Shown here piece after piece: positions 26,487 to 34,544 of a DNA stretch of 64,000 nucleotides (position 1 is its first letter; each line of letters opens with the position of its first letter). The translations under genes and the position numbers were made by a program. The DNA comes from Holophagales bacterium (GTDB lineage Bacteria > Acidobacteriota > Thermoanaerobaculia > Multivoradales > Multivoraceae), in contig VXVC01000006.1 in assembly GCA_009836625.1 (NCBI GenBank), positions 1 through 64,000 on the forward strand. Direction: 5' to 3'. A model generated the notes under the pieces. It worked only from the letters and a program-made list of their open reading frames with translations, was not told the DNA's origin and made no database searches.

Positions 26487-27112
26487 GTCGAGCCCTGTTC
26501 GGCATCGCCATCCTGTGCGTGGCCCTGACCGCCGGCGCCGCGACCGCCCAGGACTGCCCCGGCCCTGAACTCCACGGCCTCTTCCCCCAGGACATCTACG
26601 TCTTCCGCGGCTTCGTGACCGAAGCGGCCGCGTTGCCGCTGGAAGATGGCGGCGCCTTCCAGCTCGAGGTCCAGGTCGAAGACGCCGTTCACCTTCCGCG
26701 GCCCCGTTCGCGCTACGCGGTGACCGTCGAGACGACGGACGAGAACTGCACGAAGCGGCCCCTCAGCGCGCGAGAACTGCGCGATCGTTTCGCCGTCGGC
26801 GACGAAGTGAAGATCGTCGCCCACGAAACGCCTGGATCGACGCGCTCGCTGGTGGCGCCCTACCACCGGGTCGCCCTGGTCATGGCCGAAGCCGGGGAAA
26901 CGGACCTGATCAAGAACGACTTCGACTACTACGACGCCCTGCTGGAACTCGACGCCCGTTTCGCGGACACCGAGAAGTTCTCGCTCGTCTCGCAGATGGG
27001 CCGCTACCTGCCCTCGAGGGACGACTTCAGGCGGCTGCTCGAGGAGCAGATCCAGGAGCGGCGCTTCCGGCGCCAGTTGCTCGATCTCTACGACGCGCTC
27101 AGGGAGCCCTAG
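26483..27112 (+). CDS. secreted hypothetical protein, possible OB/NTR-like fold
   Basis: A 209-aa protein with signal peptide (IAILCVALTAGAATAQ). The first half after cleavage is beta-rich (DIYVFRGFVTEAA, FQLEVQVEDAVHL, DRFAVGDEVKIVA), with Cys in QDCPGP and ENCTKR that could form a disulfide. That layout resembles NTR/OB-like secreted domains, by fold intuition only. The C-terminal 70 residues are charged helices (DDFRRLLEEQIQERRFRRQLLDLYDALREP). It is coupled to the MATE gene by a 4-nt overlap. The 3' end overlaps the convergent GNAT gene by 14 bp. Function unknown. Confidence 0.72.
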   Translation: MSRALFGIAILCVALTAGAATAQDCPGPELHGLFPQDIYVFRGFVTEAAALPLEDGGAFQLEVQVEDAVHLPRPRSRYAVTVETTDENCTKRPLSARELRDRFAVGDEVKIVAHETPGSTRSLVAPYHRVALVMAEAGETDLIKNDFDYYDALLELDARFADTEKFSLVSQMGRYLPSRDDFRRLLEEQIQERRFRRQLLDLYDALREP

Positions 27113-27596
27113 CCAGTTCGCGCTCCATGATCTCGAAGTGGACCGGGCGAAGCGGTTTTCTCGTCGGCGGCGGGTTGACCGCCTCGAACGGCTCCTTCCG
27201 GACCACCCGGTATCCCCGCCGGCCGTACCAGGCGAGCAGCTCCGGCCGGCTGCTGAGCACCCAGAGCTGGCAAACGCTGCAGCCCGCATCGTGCAGCCAG
27301 TCCTCCGCCGCGGCCATCAGGTCGCGGCCCAGCCCCAGACTCTGTCGCGTCGATGCGACGGACACCAGACCCAGGTAGCCGGTCTCGCCGCGCAACTCGA
27401 CGTAGACGCAGCCGGCCAGCCCGTCCGTCTCCGCGTCGCACACGAGGAACGAACCGCGCTCGAGGCGGTCCATCACGTCCGGGAGTGCGATCCTCTCGCC
27501 GGTCAGCACGTCCGCCTCCACCTCGAAGGCGTCGTTGACGAGCGCGACGATCGCCGGGGCGTCGGCGGCCGTGGCGTAGCGCCAGGTGAATGCCAT
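27099..27596 (-). CDS. GNAT-family N-acetyltransferase
   Basis: A 165-aa single-domain GNAT. Motif A is present as YLGLVSVASTRQSLGLGRDLMAAAEDWL with the RQSLGLG pyrophosphate-binding loop. Motif B follows in VCQLWVLSSRPELLAWYGRRGYRVV. It would acetylate an amine or peptide N-terminus using acetyl-CoA in the cytosol; the substrate is unknown. ATG 27596 is preceded by TAGCAT at 8 nt and has no Shine-Dalgarno sequence. Confidence 0.9.
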   Translation of the reverse strand: MAFTWRYATAADAPAIVALVNDAFEVEADVLTGERIALPDVMDRLERGSFLVCDAETDGLAGCVYVELRGETGYLGLVSVASTRQSLGLGRDLMAAAEDWLHDAGCSVCQLWVLSSRPELLAWYGRRGYRVVRKEPFEAVNPPPTRKPLRPVHFEIMERELARAP

Positions 27597-27604
27597 GGCG
27601 CGGG

Positions 27605-27610
27605 ATGCTA
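27605..27610 (-). promoter_or_regulatory. -10 hexamer TAGCAT for the GNAT gene (putative leaderless)
   Basis: TAGCAT on the minus strand ends 8 nt before ATG 27596. The divergent carboxylase promoter candidate lies 12 bp away. Confidence 0.4.
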
Positions 27611-27622
27611 GCGCCCCGCCTG

Positions 27623-27628
27623 TATCCT
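27623..27628 (+). promoter_or_regulatory. -10 hexamer TATCCT for the fused carboxylase gene
   Basis: TATCCT lies 37 nt before ATG 27666, predicting a leader of about 30 nt. An AGGGG stretch is the only weak ribosome-binding candidate. Confidence 0.35.
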
Positions 27629-27665
27629 CCTGTCCCTCTTCACCACCTCAGGGGATCAGCGCAGA

Positions 27666-30600
27666 ATGCCCAATCTGGAACGGGTCCTGATCAGCAACCG
27701 CGGCGAGATCGCCATCCGCATCGCCAAGGCGGCGGAGGCCCTGAACATCGAGTCGGTCGGCGTCTATCCGGCGGCCGACTCGCTGTCGCTCCACACGCGG
27801 CTGACGACGGAAGCGCTGCAGATCGGCAACGGCGTCCCCGACGATCCCGTCGCCGCCTATCTCGACGCCGAGGATCTGGTCGCCGCCGCCCTTGCCAGCG
27901 GCTGCGACTGCGTCCATCCCGGCTACGGATTCCTGGCCGAGAACGCGGACTTCGCCGAGCGCTGCGCGGGGGCCGGCCTCGTCTTCGTCGGCCCGCCGCC
28001 GGCCGTCCTCTCCCTGTTCGGCGACAAGGTGCGCGCCCGCCAGCTCGCGGCTTCGCTCGATATCCCGGTCGTTCCCGGCAGCGACGGACCGGTGGAATCC
28101 GCGGACGAGGGCGCCGCGCTCGCGGAGCTGCTCGGCTATCCCGTGATGCTCAAGGCGGCGGCCGGAGGGGGTGGCCGCGGCATGCGCACGGTGCGCTCCA
28201 GGGATGCGATGGACGGAGCTTTCGAGCGGTGCCGAAGCGAAGCGGCGGCCGCGTTCGGCGATGGCGCGCTGTTCGTCGAGAAGCTGATCGAGCGCCCACG
28301 GCACATCGAGGTCCAGGTCCTCGCCGACGCGAACGGCAACGCCGTCCACCTGCACGAGCGGGACTGCTCCGTTCAGTTGCGCAACCAGAAAGTGATCGAG
28401 ACGGCCCCCGCGCCCGGCCTGGACGGCGATCTGCGCGACCGCCTCCTCGCCGACGCGGTCAGGCTGATGGAGGCCGCCGCCTACGTCAACGCCGGCACCG
28501 TCGAGTTCCTGATCGTCCCCGAGACCAGCGAGCACTTCTTCATCGAGTGCAATGCCCGCATCCAGGTCGAGCACACGGTCACCGAGCAGGTCACCGGGTT
28601 CGATCTCGTCGAGGCTCAGTTTCGACTCGCCGCCGGCGCCAGCCTCGACTCCCTGGGTCTCGGCGACCAGACTGCGGTCGGTGAACCGCGGGGTTTCGCC
28701 GTCCAGACCCGCGTGGTCGCCCGCGGCGCCGGAACGCTGAGCGCGTACAAGGAACCCGCCGGCCCCGGCGTGCGGGTCGACGGCTGCGGCTACGTCGGCT
28801 ACTCGCCACCGCCCCAGTTCGACCCCCTGCTCGCCAAGGTGACGGCCACGAGCTCTTCGTCGTTCGGCCCCGGCGCCGCGTCCTTCACCGCCGCCGTCGA
28901 GCGCGTGCGGCGCGCGGTCTCGGAGTTCCACGTCGGCGGACTCGCCACGAACCTCGACCAGCTCAAGGCGATCCTCGCCCATCCCTCCGTCCGCGCCGGC
29001 GACGCCCGGACCACTCTCCTGGAGGAGCATCCGGAGCTGCTCTCGGCCGACACCGGCATCGCGGCCGCCAACGGCGCGATGACCCTGTTGCGGCAACAGG
29101 CGACCGTGATGGGGCTCTCGGTCGCGAGCGGCGCGGGCACCCAGCCGGCGGCGAGGACGCTCTCCGCGGAACTCGACATCGAACCCGGCCAGCAGGCCGT
29201 CGCCTGCCCGATGGCCGGCTCGGTCCTCGAGGTGCGCACGACGGACGGCGAGCAGGTCACCGCCGGCGAGACCCTGCTCGTCGTCAGCGCGATGAAGATG
29301 GAGTCAGCCGTCGCATCGCCCTGCGACGGCCGGGTGGCGGCCCTGCTGCCGCTGCAACCGGGCGACACGGTGGAGGCGGGCCAGGTCGTCGCGGTCGTCG
29401 CGCCGGCCGGGGACGCGACCTGCGAAGCGGTCACCGCGCATCGGGACGACACATGGGCGCCGATGCTCAAGGACGTGGCCACGATGCAGGCTCTGGCCCT
29501 CGAGCGCCTCGCCCCCGGCTCCGACGATCCCGGGGTCGTCCGCCAGCGCAGCCGCGGCAAGCTGACCTGCCGGGAACGCATCGACCTCCTGCTCGACGAA
29601 GACTCCTTCCACGAGATCGGAAGCATCGCCGGTTTCGCGTCGTACGACGAGGCCGGCGCGATCGCGGCGTTCACCCCGGCCAACCACGTGGGCGGATGGG
29701 GCCGGATCGAAGGCCGTACCGCGGTCGTCTGCGCCGACGACTTCACTTCCCGGGGCGGCCACGCGGACGGCGCGATCGGCGCGAAGAGCAGCTATCTCGA
29801 CCGCCTGGCCCTTGAGATGCGCGCGCCCTCGATCCGCCTGCTCGACGGCTCGTCGGGCGGCGGCAGCGTCGCCGCGATGGTGCCGCAACAGCAGAAGGAG
29901 GGCGAGAGCAAGGCCAAGGAGAGCCGCGGCGCGATCAAGGCCGGGCGGCCCCGGGTCGCGGGCGGCGGCGGCTCCTTCCTGCCCGGGCACCTCGGCAGCA
30001 CCATGTACACCGAGCAACTGGGCACCGTGCCGGTCGTCAACGTCCTGCTCGGCAGCGTCGTCGGCATCGGCGCCGCCAAAGCGGTGCTCGGCCACTTCTC
30101 GGTCATGGTGCGCGACATCGCGCAACTGTTCGTCGCGGGACCGCCGGTGGTGCGCCCCGCGATGGGCTACGACATCACCAAGGAGGACCTGGGCGGCTGG
30201 CACATCCACTGCCGCAACGGCTCGGTGGACAACCTGGCGGAAACCGAGGAGGAGGCGATGGTCCTCACCCGGCGCTTCCTCTCCTACCTGCCTTCCTCCG
30301 TCTTCGAGACGCCTTCGACCGCGACGCCGGACCCGAACGACCCGCCCGACCGGCGCGACGAAGAGCTGTTCAGCCTGATCCCCCGCAAGCGCACGGCGAC
30401 CTTCGACGTCCGCCGCGCGATCCGGCTGATGGCGGACCGGGACTCGTTCTTCGAGATCGGTCCGCTATGGGGCACCGACCAGGTCACCGGCTTCGTGAGA
30501 TTCGCCGGCCGTCCCATGGGCGTCATCGCCTCGGACAGCCAGCATGCCAACGGCGGCGCGCTCACCGCCGACGGCTGCCGCAAGCTGATCCGCCACCTCG

Positions 30601-31112
30601 ACCTCTGCGACCTCTTCCACCTGCCGGTCCTCAACCTCGTCGACAACCCCGGTTTCGCCGTGGGCCTCGAACACGAGATCACCGGCACGATCCGCTGGGG
30701 CGGCCAGTGGATGATCGCCTTCGCCCAGGCCACCGTCCCCGTCTTCACCGTCATCATGCGCCGCAGCTTCGGCGTCGCCGGCAACAACTACGCGACCCCA
30801 CGGGCCCAACCCTCCATGCGCGTCGTCTGGCCCGCCGCCGACACCGGCGGCATCCCGCCCGAAGGCGGCATCGAAGCCGCCTACAAGCGCCAGCTCGCCC
30901 AGGCCGAAGACCCGAAGGTCTTCCGGGAAGAACTGATGGCCCGCATCGAAAGCGCCCGCGGCCCGGTCGGCCCCCTCTCCCGCTTCCAGGTCGAAGAGAT
31001 GATCGACCCCCGCGACACCCGCGCGCTCGTCTGCGAGTGGCTCGACATGGCGTGGAACATCGTCTCGCAGCCGGCGCGGCTCAAGCCGCGGGCAACGCAG
31101 TTCCGGCCCTGA
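27666..31112 (+). CDS. single-chain biotin-dependent acyl-CoA carboxylase (BC-BCCP-CT fusion)
   Basis: 1148 aa. Residues ~1-450 form biotin carboxylase (ISNRGEIAIRIAKAA, HPGYGFLAENADFA, glycine loop KAAAGGGGRGMR, FIECNARIQVEHTVTEQVTG). Residues ~505-580 form the biotin carrier domain with AMKMES and biotinyl Lys544. Residues ~595-1135 form a carboxyltransferase carrying both N- and C-halves (RGKLTCRERIDLLLDEDSFHEIGS, DNPGFAVGLEHE, RRSFGVAGNN). It carboxylates an acyl-CoA (acetyl-, propionyl- or longer) with ATP and bicarbonate. Most bacteria split these functions over 2-4 proteins. Substrate length is undetermined. A 34-bp inverted repeat begins 22 bp after the stop. Confidence 0.94.
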   Translation: MPNLERVLISNRGEIAIRIAKAAEALNIESVGVYPAADSLSLHTRLTTEALQIGNGVPDDPVAAYLDAEDLVAAALASGCDCVHPGYGFLAENADFAERCAGAGLVFVGPPPAVLSLFGDKVRARQLAASLDIPVVPGSDGPVESADEGAALAELLGYPVMLKAAAGGGGRGMRTVRSRDAMDGAFERCRSEAAAAFGDGALFVEKLIERPRHIEVQVLADANGNAVHLHERDCSVQLRNQKVIETAPAPGLDGDLRDRLLADAVRLMEAAAYVNAGTVEFLIVPETSEHFFIECNARIQVEHTVTEQVTGFDLVEAQFRLAAGASLDSLGLGDQTAVGEPRGFAVQTRVVARGAGTLSAYKEPAGPGVRVDGCGYVGYSPPPQFDPLLAKVTATSSSSFGPGAASFTAAVERVRRAVSEFHVGGLATNLDQLKAILAHPSVRAGDARTTLLEEHPELLSADTGIAAANGAMTLLRQQATVMGLSVASGAGTQPAARTLSAELDIEPGQQAVACPMAGSVLEVRTTDGEQVTAGETLLVVSAMKMESAVASPCDGRVAALLPLQPGDTVEAGQVVAVVAPAGDATCEAVTAHRDDTWAPMLKDVATMQALALERLAPGSDDPGVVRQRSRGKLTCRERIDLLLDEDSFHEIGSIAGFASYDEAGAIAAFTPANHVGGWGRIEGRTAVVCADDFTSRGGHADGAIGAKSSYLDRLALEMRAPSIRLLDGSSGGGSVAAMVPQQQKEGESKAKESRGAIKAGRPRVAGGGGSFLPGHLGSTMYTEQLGTVPVVNVLLGSVVGIGAAKAVLGHFSVMVRDIAQLFVAGPPVVRPAMGYDITKEDLGGWHIHCRNGSVDNLAETEEEAMVLTRRFLSYLPSSVFETPSTATPDPNDPPDRRDEELFSLIPRKRTATFDVRRAIRLMADRDSFFEIGPLWGTDQVTGFVRFAGRPMGVIASDSQHANGGALTADGCRKLIRHLDLCDLFHLPVLNLVDNPGFAVGLEHEITGTIRWGGQWMIAFAQATVPVFTVIMRRSFGVAGNNYATPRAQPSMRVVWPAADTGGIPPEGGIEAAYKRQLAQAEDPKVFREELMARIESARGPVGPLSRFQVEEMIDPRDTRALVCEWLDMAWNIVSQPARLKPRATQFRP

Positions 31113-31134
31113 GGCGGCGGCGCCGGTCACACCC

Positions 31135-31309
31135 GCCTGAACCGGGCCGAGGGGGAGGGTCCCAGGGGACGCTCACCCCTTCTTGGGGGATGTGAGGGTG
31201 GGGTTCGCTTCGGTCGGCTTCGCTCCGGTAGGACGTCAGCTACTGAGAGGACATCGGCAGTCGCTCGCCTCCAGCCCCCTGGGACCCTCCCCCTCGGCCC
31301 GGCTCAGGC
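31135..31309. repeat. 175-bp element bounded by 34-bp inverted repeats (1 mismatch)
   Basis: The left arm 31135-31168 and right arm 31276-31309 are reverse complements over 34 bp with one interior mismatch; 27 bp at the inner side are perfect (core GGGAGGGTCCCAGGGG). The 107-bp loop holds a smaller CCCC-TTCTT-GGGG hairpin and no credible ORF. It could be a MITE-like element, a structured RNA or an extended terminator for the carboxylase gene. No target-site duplication is visible. The rest of the 312-bp gap (31113-31424) contains only small GC hairpins, e.g. GCCGGC repeated at 31353 and 31365, and no gene. Confidence 0.75.
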
Positions 31310-31424
31310 TGGACGACTTCAGCGCCGCACTCAGCCCGCCAAGTGCCGGTGCGCCGGCCTTCTCGCCGGCATCCGCATTCGCTGCGCCGCACAGCAACAA
31401 CGCATGATCCCCGAGCTGTTCCGA

Positions 31425-31754
31425 CTAGGCTCGGCGATTGGCTCCGGCCAATCTGCTCTTGGAGGAGGCCGCTGAAGCAGGCAGCACTTCCCGATCGATC
31501 GCCGCACCTTGCCTAGCCTCGACAACGGACACGTCGTACGCAGCCTGGAGGTTCATCCACAGAACCGCGCCCGTGCCCATGTAGCGCCCAAGGCGAACTG
31601 CCGTCTCCGCGCTAACGGAACGCTCCCCGCGGAGAATTGCCGTGATTCGATTCGCTGGAACTCGGAGCGCGAGTGCCAGTTGGTTGGCAGTCAGTCCTCG
31701 AGCTTCGAGTTCTGCCTTGAGAATCTGGCCCGGGTGGTTTTTCGCTCTGGTCAT
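31425..31754 (-). CDS. higA: HigA-family antitoxin (HTH XRE type)
   Basis: 109 aa from ATG 31754, preceded by AAGGGG; GTG 31760, which overlaps the toxin stop (GTGA), is an alternative giving 111 aa. The sequence follows the HigA consensus closely: HPGQILKAELEARGLT, the helix-turn-helix LALALRVPANRITAILRGERSVSAETAVRLGRYMG, then LWMNLQAAYDV. HigA neutralises HigB and represses the higBA promoter. The gene order (toxin first) is the usual one for higBA. The C-terminal ~25 residues are low complexity. Confidence 0.93.
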   Translation of the reverse strand: MTRAKNHPGQILKAELEARGLTANQLALALRVPANRITAILRGERSVSAETAVRLGRYMGTGAVLWMNLQAAYDVSVVEARQGAAIDREVLPASAASSKSRLAGANRRA

Positions 31755-31756
31755 CG

Positions 31757-32044
31757 TCACCCCTTGTGGTAGTCCTCAATCGCGACGTCCTGAGCATTCC
31801 CCCTGGCGAACCGGAAAGTCAGTCGCCAACGCGCGTTGATCGTCATGGAACTCGTACCCTTCCGCTTGCCGCTGAGGGCGTGCAGTCGAACCGACCGGAG
31901 GGCGCGGAGCGAGTCGAGCGACGGGGCCGCATCGAGTGTGTCCAGAAGGAGCAACGCACGGTCATAGTCCAAGCCACGGAATCCTCGTTGGCGATCCTCC
32001 TCGAACAGCCGCCGGGTCTTGCTGTCAGCGAAGGACCGAATCAC
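31757..32044 (-). CDS. higB: HigB-family toxin (RelE/ParE superfamily)
   Basis: The track ORF begins too early. GTG 32044 gives a 95-aa protein starting VIRSFADSKTRRLFEE (initiator Met), which matches the start and size of HigB toxins. Family features: RALLLLDTLDAAPSLDSLRALRSVRLHAL, then MTINARWRLTFRFARGNAQDVAIEDYH. HigB is a ribosome-dependent mRNA endonuclease, and the terminal DYH segment is conserved. A TACAAT hexamer lies 6 nt before the start, overlapped by inverted repeats likely bound by HigA. Confidence 0.92.
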   Translation of the reverse strand: MIRSFADSKTRRLFEEDRQRGFRGLDYDRALLLLDTLDAAPSLDSLRALRSVRLHALSGKRKGTSSMTINARWRLTFRFARGNAQDVAIEDYHKG

Positions 32045-32050
32045 CGCCGG

Positions 32051-32074
32051 ATTGTAGTACAAGACACGTACTAC
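32051..32074 (-). promoter_or_regulatory. higBA promoter and HigA operator candidate
   Basis: On the minus strand TACAAT (32051-32056) ends 6 nt before the higB GTG. It overlaps an inverted repeat GTAGTAC-n7-GTACTAC (32054-32074) and a nested odd palindrome TTGTAGTACAA (32052-32062). The overlap of operator and -10 fits autorepression by HigA. Confidence 0.6.
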
Positions 32075-32171
32075 GCCAGACGTCGCACCTCCCACCGAAG
32101 CAGCTTGGCCGGCCATGGTAGTCGACCGTCACGCCCCGTTGACGTCAGCGAACCCGGCAGGCATCCCGTTC

Positions 32172-32198
32172 CCTGCATGCAGGAACAGCCGATACGCT
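32172..32198 (+). promoter_or_regulatory. 12-bp palindrome and -10 candidate upstream of the HAD gene
   Basis: CCTGCATGCAGG (32172-32183) is a perfect 12-bp palindrome, flanked by TTCC and GAA that nearly extend it. TACGCT at 32193-32198 could be the -10 for GTG 32221. The palindrome sits near the -35 position and may be an operator. Confidence 0.35.
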
Positions 32199-32220
32199 GG
32201 CGCGCCCGACGAGGCCGACC

Positions 32221-32964
32221 GTGCGACGACTCACCGACTACCGCGTCCTGACCTTCGACTGCTACGGCACCCTGATCGACTGGGAGACCGGCATCTGGGA
32301 CGCGCTGCAGCCGCTGATCATGCGGAACCGGGACGCCGAAGTCAGCCGCGACGCCGCGCTGCTTGCGTTCGGGCAGTGCGAGAGCCTCCAGGAGCAGGAA
32401 ACGCCTGATCTGCTCTACTCCGAGCTGCTGGCCCGCGTGCATGGACGCATCGCCGACTGCCTGGGCATGCAAACGGCCCCGGAACTCGACGAGGCATTCG
32501 GCGCCTCGGTTCCCGACTGGCCGGCGTTCCCGGATACGGCGGACGCGTTGCGGGTCCTCAAGCGGCACTTCCGGCTCGTCATTCTCTCCAACGTTCACAA
32601 GGACGGCATCGCCGGCTCGAACCGCAAGCTCGGGGTCGAGTTCGACGCGATCTACACGGCCGAGGACATTGGCTCCTACAAGCCGGCAGACGCGAACTTC
32701 GAGTACCTGGTCGCGCACCTCCAGTCCGACTTCGGACTCGACCGGTCCGACATCCTGCACACCGCGCAGAGCCTCCACCACGACCATGTGCCGGCGAACC
32801 GGTTCGGGCTCGCCAACGCCTGGATCGACCGGCAACGGCTCTCCGAGGGCGGAAGCTGGGGTGCTACCGAACGTGTCGAGACGATGCCGACCACCGACTT
32901 CGTGTTCTTCTCGATGGGCGAGATGGCCGCCGCCGTAGCGGCGTGCGCGAGCACCGGGGCCTAG
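32221..32964 (+). CDS. HAD-superfamily hydrolase, haloacid dehalogenase type II-like
   Basis: A 247-aa HAD protein. Motif I is LTFDCYGTLIDWE with the nucleophile Asp, motif II is LVILSNVHKDG, and motif III/IV is spread over YKPADANFEYLV and the HTAQSLHHDHVPANRFGL region. This last stretch is typical of the L-2-haloacid dehalogenase branch, although many such proteins are general phosphatases. The start is GTG 32221 with GAGG 6 nt upstream. It is cytosolic. The neighbours (HigBA, Ppx) offer no clue to the substrate. Confidence 0.88.
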   Translation: MRRLTDYRVLTFDCYGTLIDWETGIWDALQPLIMRNRDAEVSRDAALLAFGQCESLQEQETPDLLYSELLARVHGRIADCLGMQTAPELDEAFGASVPDWPAFPDTADALRVLKRHFRLVILSNVHKDGIAGSNRKLGVEFDAIYTAEDIGSYKPADANFEYLVAHLQSDFGLDRSDILHTAQSLHHDHVPANRFGLANAWIDRQRLSEGGSWGATERVETMPTTDFVFFSMGEMAAAVAACASTGA

Positions 32965-32989
32965 CGGGCCGAACCGCGGGCGCCATTCC

Positions 32990-34519
32990 TCAGCCGTCCT
33001 CCTCCACCGTCAACCGGTACTTCGCAGCGGCGAGGTACCTGGCCTCCTGACGCAGGTCGGCCCTGGTCAGGGGCGACTTCTCCAGCCAGGCCGCGGGCAG
33101 CACGAGCCTCAGATCACGACCGTCGACTTCGAGCTTGACCGCCAGTGGTTCGTCCCGCCGGCTCCGGTGGAGCACTGCCGCGAGCCGCAGCAGGACGGCG
33201 CCGCGCCGGGCCGGTTGCCTCCATCCCGAGGGAAGGCGATCGAAGATCTGGCGCGGGAACTTGCGGCGGTGGCTGCGCACGAGGGAAGCCAGCAGCAGGT
33301 GTTCCTGGAGCGAGAACCCGTGCATCTCCGCGTTCTCGACGATGTAGGCGCCGTGCTTGTGATAGCCGGCGTGGTTGATGTCAAGGCCGACCTCGTGCAA
33401 CTGGGCCCCCCAGGAGAGCATGAGCCACGGGAGTTTCCCGGTGAGATTCCACGATTCGGCACACTGCCCCAGGAGCTGCAGCGCGGTTTCCCGAACTCTC
33501 TCCGCCTGCTCCGGCTGCACGTGATAGCGCCTGGCCATCGACTCGACGGCCGCGTGCCGGGTGTCTTCGTGGTGCAGACGGCCGAGCAGGTCGTACAGGG
33601 CACCCTCCCGCAGGGCGCCGCCGGCAACTCGCATCTGCTCGATGCCCAGCGCCTTGAACACCGCAAGCAGCACGGCGACGCCGCCGGCGAACACCGGCGC
33701 CCGCCCGTCGCTGAGGCCCTTGATGCCACCCTGCACCGTGGTTCCCCGTTCGAGGAGCAGTTCGCGAAGGCGCAGCAGGGCCTCGAGCGTGATTCCCTGC
33801 TCGCACCAGCCCGCCGCCTGCACGACTTCCGCCACCGAGCGAACGGTCCCCGACGAACCGACCGCGACTCGCCAGCCGGCGCCGTTCCGGAAACGGCGCT
33901 CGACCGGTTCCAGCTCCTGCAGGGCCGCGATCTCCGCCCGGCGCCACCGCTTCTCCTTCACCCGGCCGTTCGGGAAGTGCCGCAGGCTGAAGCTGACGCA
34001 ACCCATGTACAGGCTCTCGAGATCGAGCGGCCGCGAGCCCTCGCCGATGATCAGCTCGGTGGACCCTCCTCCGATGTCGACCACCAGGCGCCGTTCGTCG
34101 CCGGCCAGGCTCCTCGACACGCCCAGGTAGATCAGCCGCGCCTCCTCCAGGCCCGACACGATCTCCACCGGATGGCCGAGCGATCGTTGCGCGGCTTCCA
34201 GCAGATCGCGGGCGTTGCGCGCCTGGCGCAGCGTGTTCGTTCCCACAACGCGAACCGTTCCCGGCAGAAACGAGCGCACGCGTTCGCCGAAGCGGTCGAG
34301 ACAGTCCAGCGCACGCGCGGTTGCCTCCGGAGTCAGGCGCTTGCGCTCATCGAGTCCGGCGGCGAGTCGCACGAACTCCTTCCGCCGATCGACGAACACG
34401 AGCTGGCCGCCCCGCACTTCGGCCACGACCAGGTGAAAGCTGTTGGAGCCCAGGTCGGCGGCAGCGACCACCTCCGGATCCTGCGGCGGGAGAGGGAGCG
34501 AGTGCTGCGAATCGGCCAT
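32990..34519 (-). CDS. ppx: Ppx/GppA-family exopolyphosphatase
   Basis: The track ORF runs past the true start; ATG 34519 ([10 protein letters not shown]) gives 509 aa. Phosphate-binding loops of the ASKHA fold are seen: [16 protein letters not shown] near the N-terminus and [16 protein letters not shown]. The C-terminal half ([50 protein letters not shown]) is the HD-like domain of full-length Ppx. It degrades polyphosphate and/or hydrolyses pppGpp to ppGpp. It is divergent, across 25 bp, from the threonine aldolase gene; the two putative -10 elements overlap. Confidence 0.93.
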   Translation of the reverse strand: MADSQHSLPLPPQDPEVVAAADLGSNSFHLVVAEVRGGQLVFVDRRKEFVRLAAGLDERKRLTPEATARALDCLDRFGERVRSFLPGTVRVVGTNTLRQARNARDLLEAAQRSLGHPVEIVSGLEEARLIYLGVSRSLAGDERRLVVDIGGGSTELIIGEGSRPLDLESLYMGCVSFSLRHFPNGRVKEKRWRRAEIAALQELEPVERRFRNGAGWRVAVGSSGTVRSVAEVVQAAGWCEQGITLEALLRLRELLLERGTTVQGGIKGLSDGRAPVFAGGVAVLLAVFKALGIEQMRVAGGALREGALYDLLGRLHHEDTRHAAVESMARRYHVQPEQAERVRETALQLLGQCAESWNLTGKLPWLMLSWGAQLHEVGLDINHAGYHKHGAYIVENAEMHGFSLQEHLLLASLVRSHRRKFPRQIFDRLPSGWRQPARRGAVLLRLAAVLHRSRRDEPLAVKLEVDGRDLRLVLPAAWLEKSPLTRADLRQEARYLAAAKYRLTVEEDG

Positions 34520-34528
34520 TCGCGCGCA

Positions 34529-34536
34529 AGTATGAT
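34529..34536. promoter_or_regulatory. overlapping divergent -10 elements between ppx and threonine aldolase
   Basis: Plus strand: TATGAT (34531-34536) ends 8 nt before ATG 34545. Minus strand: CATACT (34529-34534) ends 9 nt before ATG 34519. Both starts lack Shine-Dalgarno sequences. The two promoters physically overlap, so they probably compete for RNA polymerase. Confidence 0.45.
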
Positions 34537-34544
34537 CCCTCGCC

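Noticed and set aside
31183-31407. 74-aa ORF in the inverted-repeat gap
   Set aside because: Ala/Ser/Pro-rich with no motif, and it spans the right arm of the repeat.
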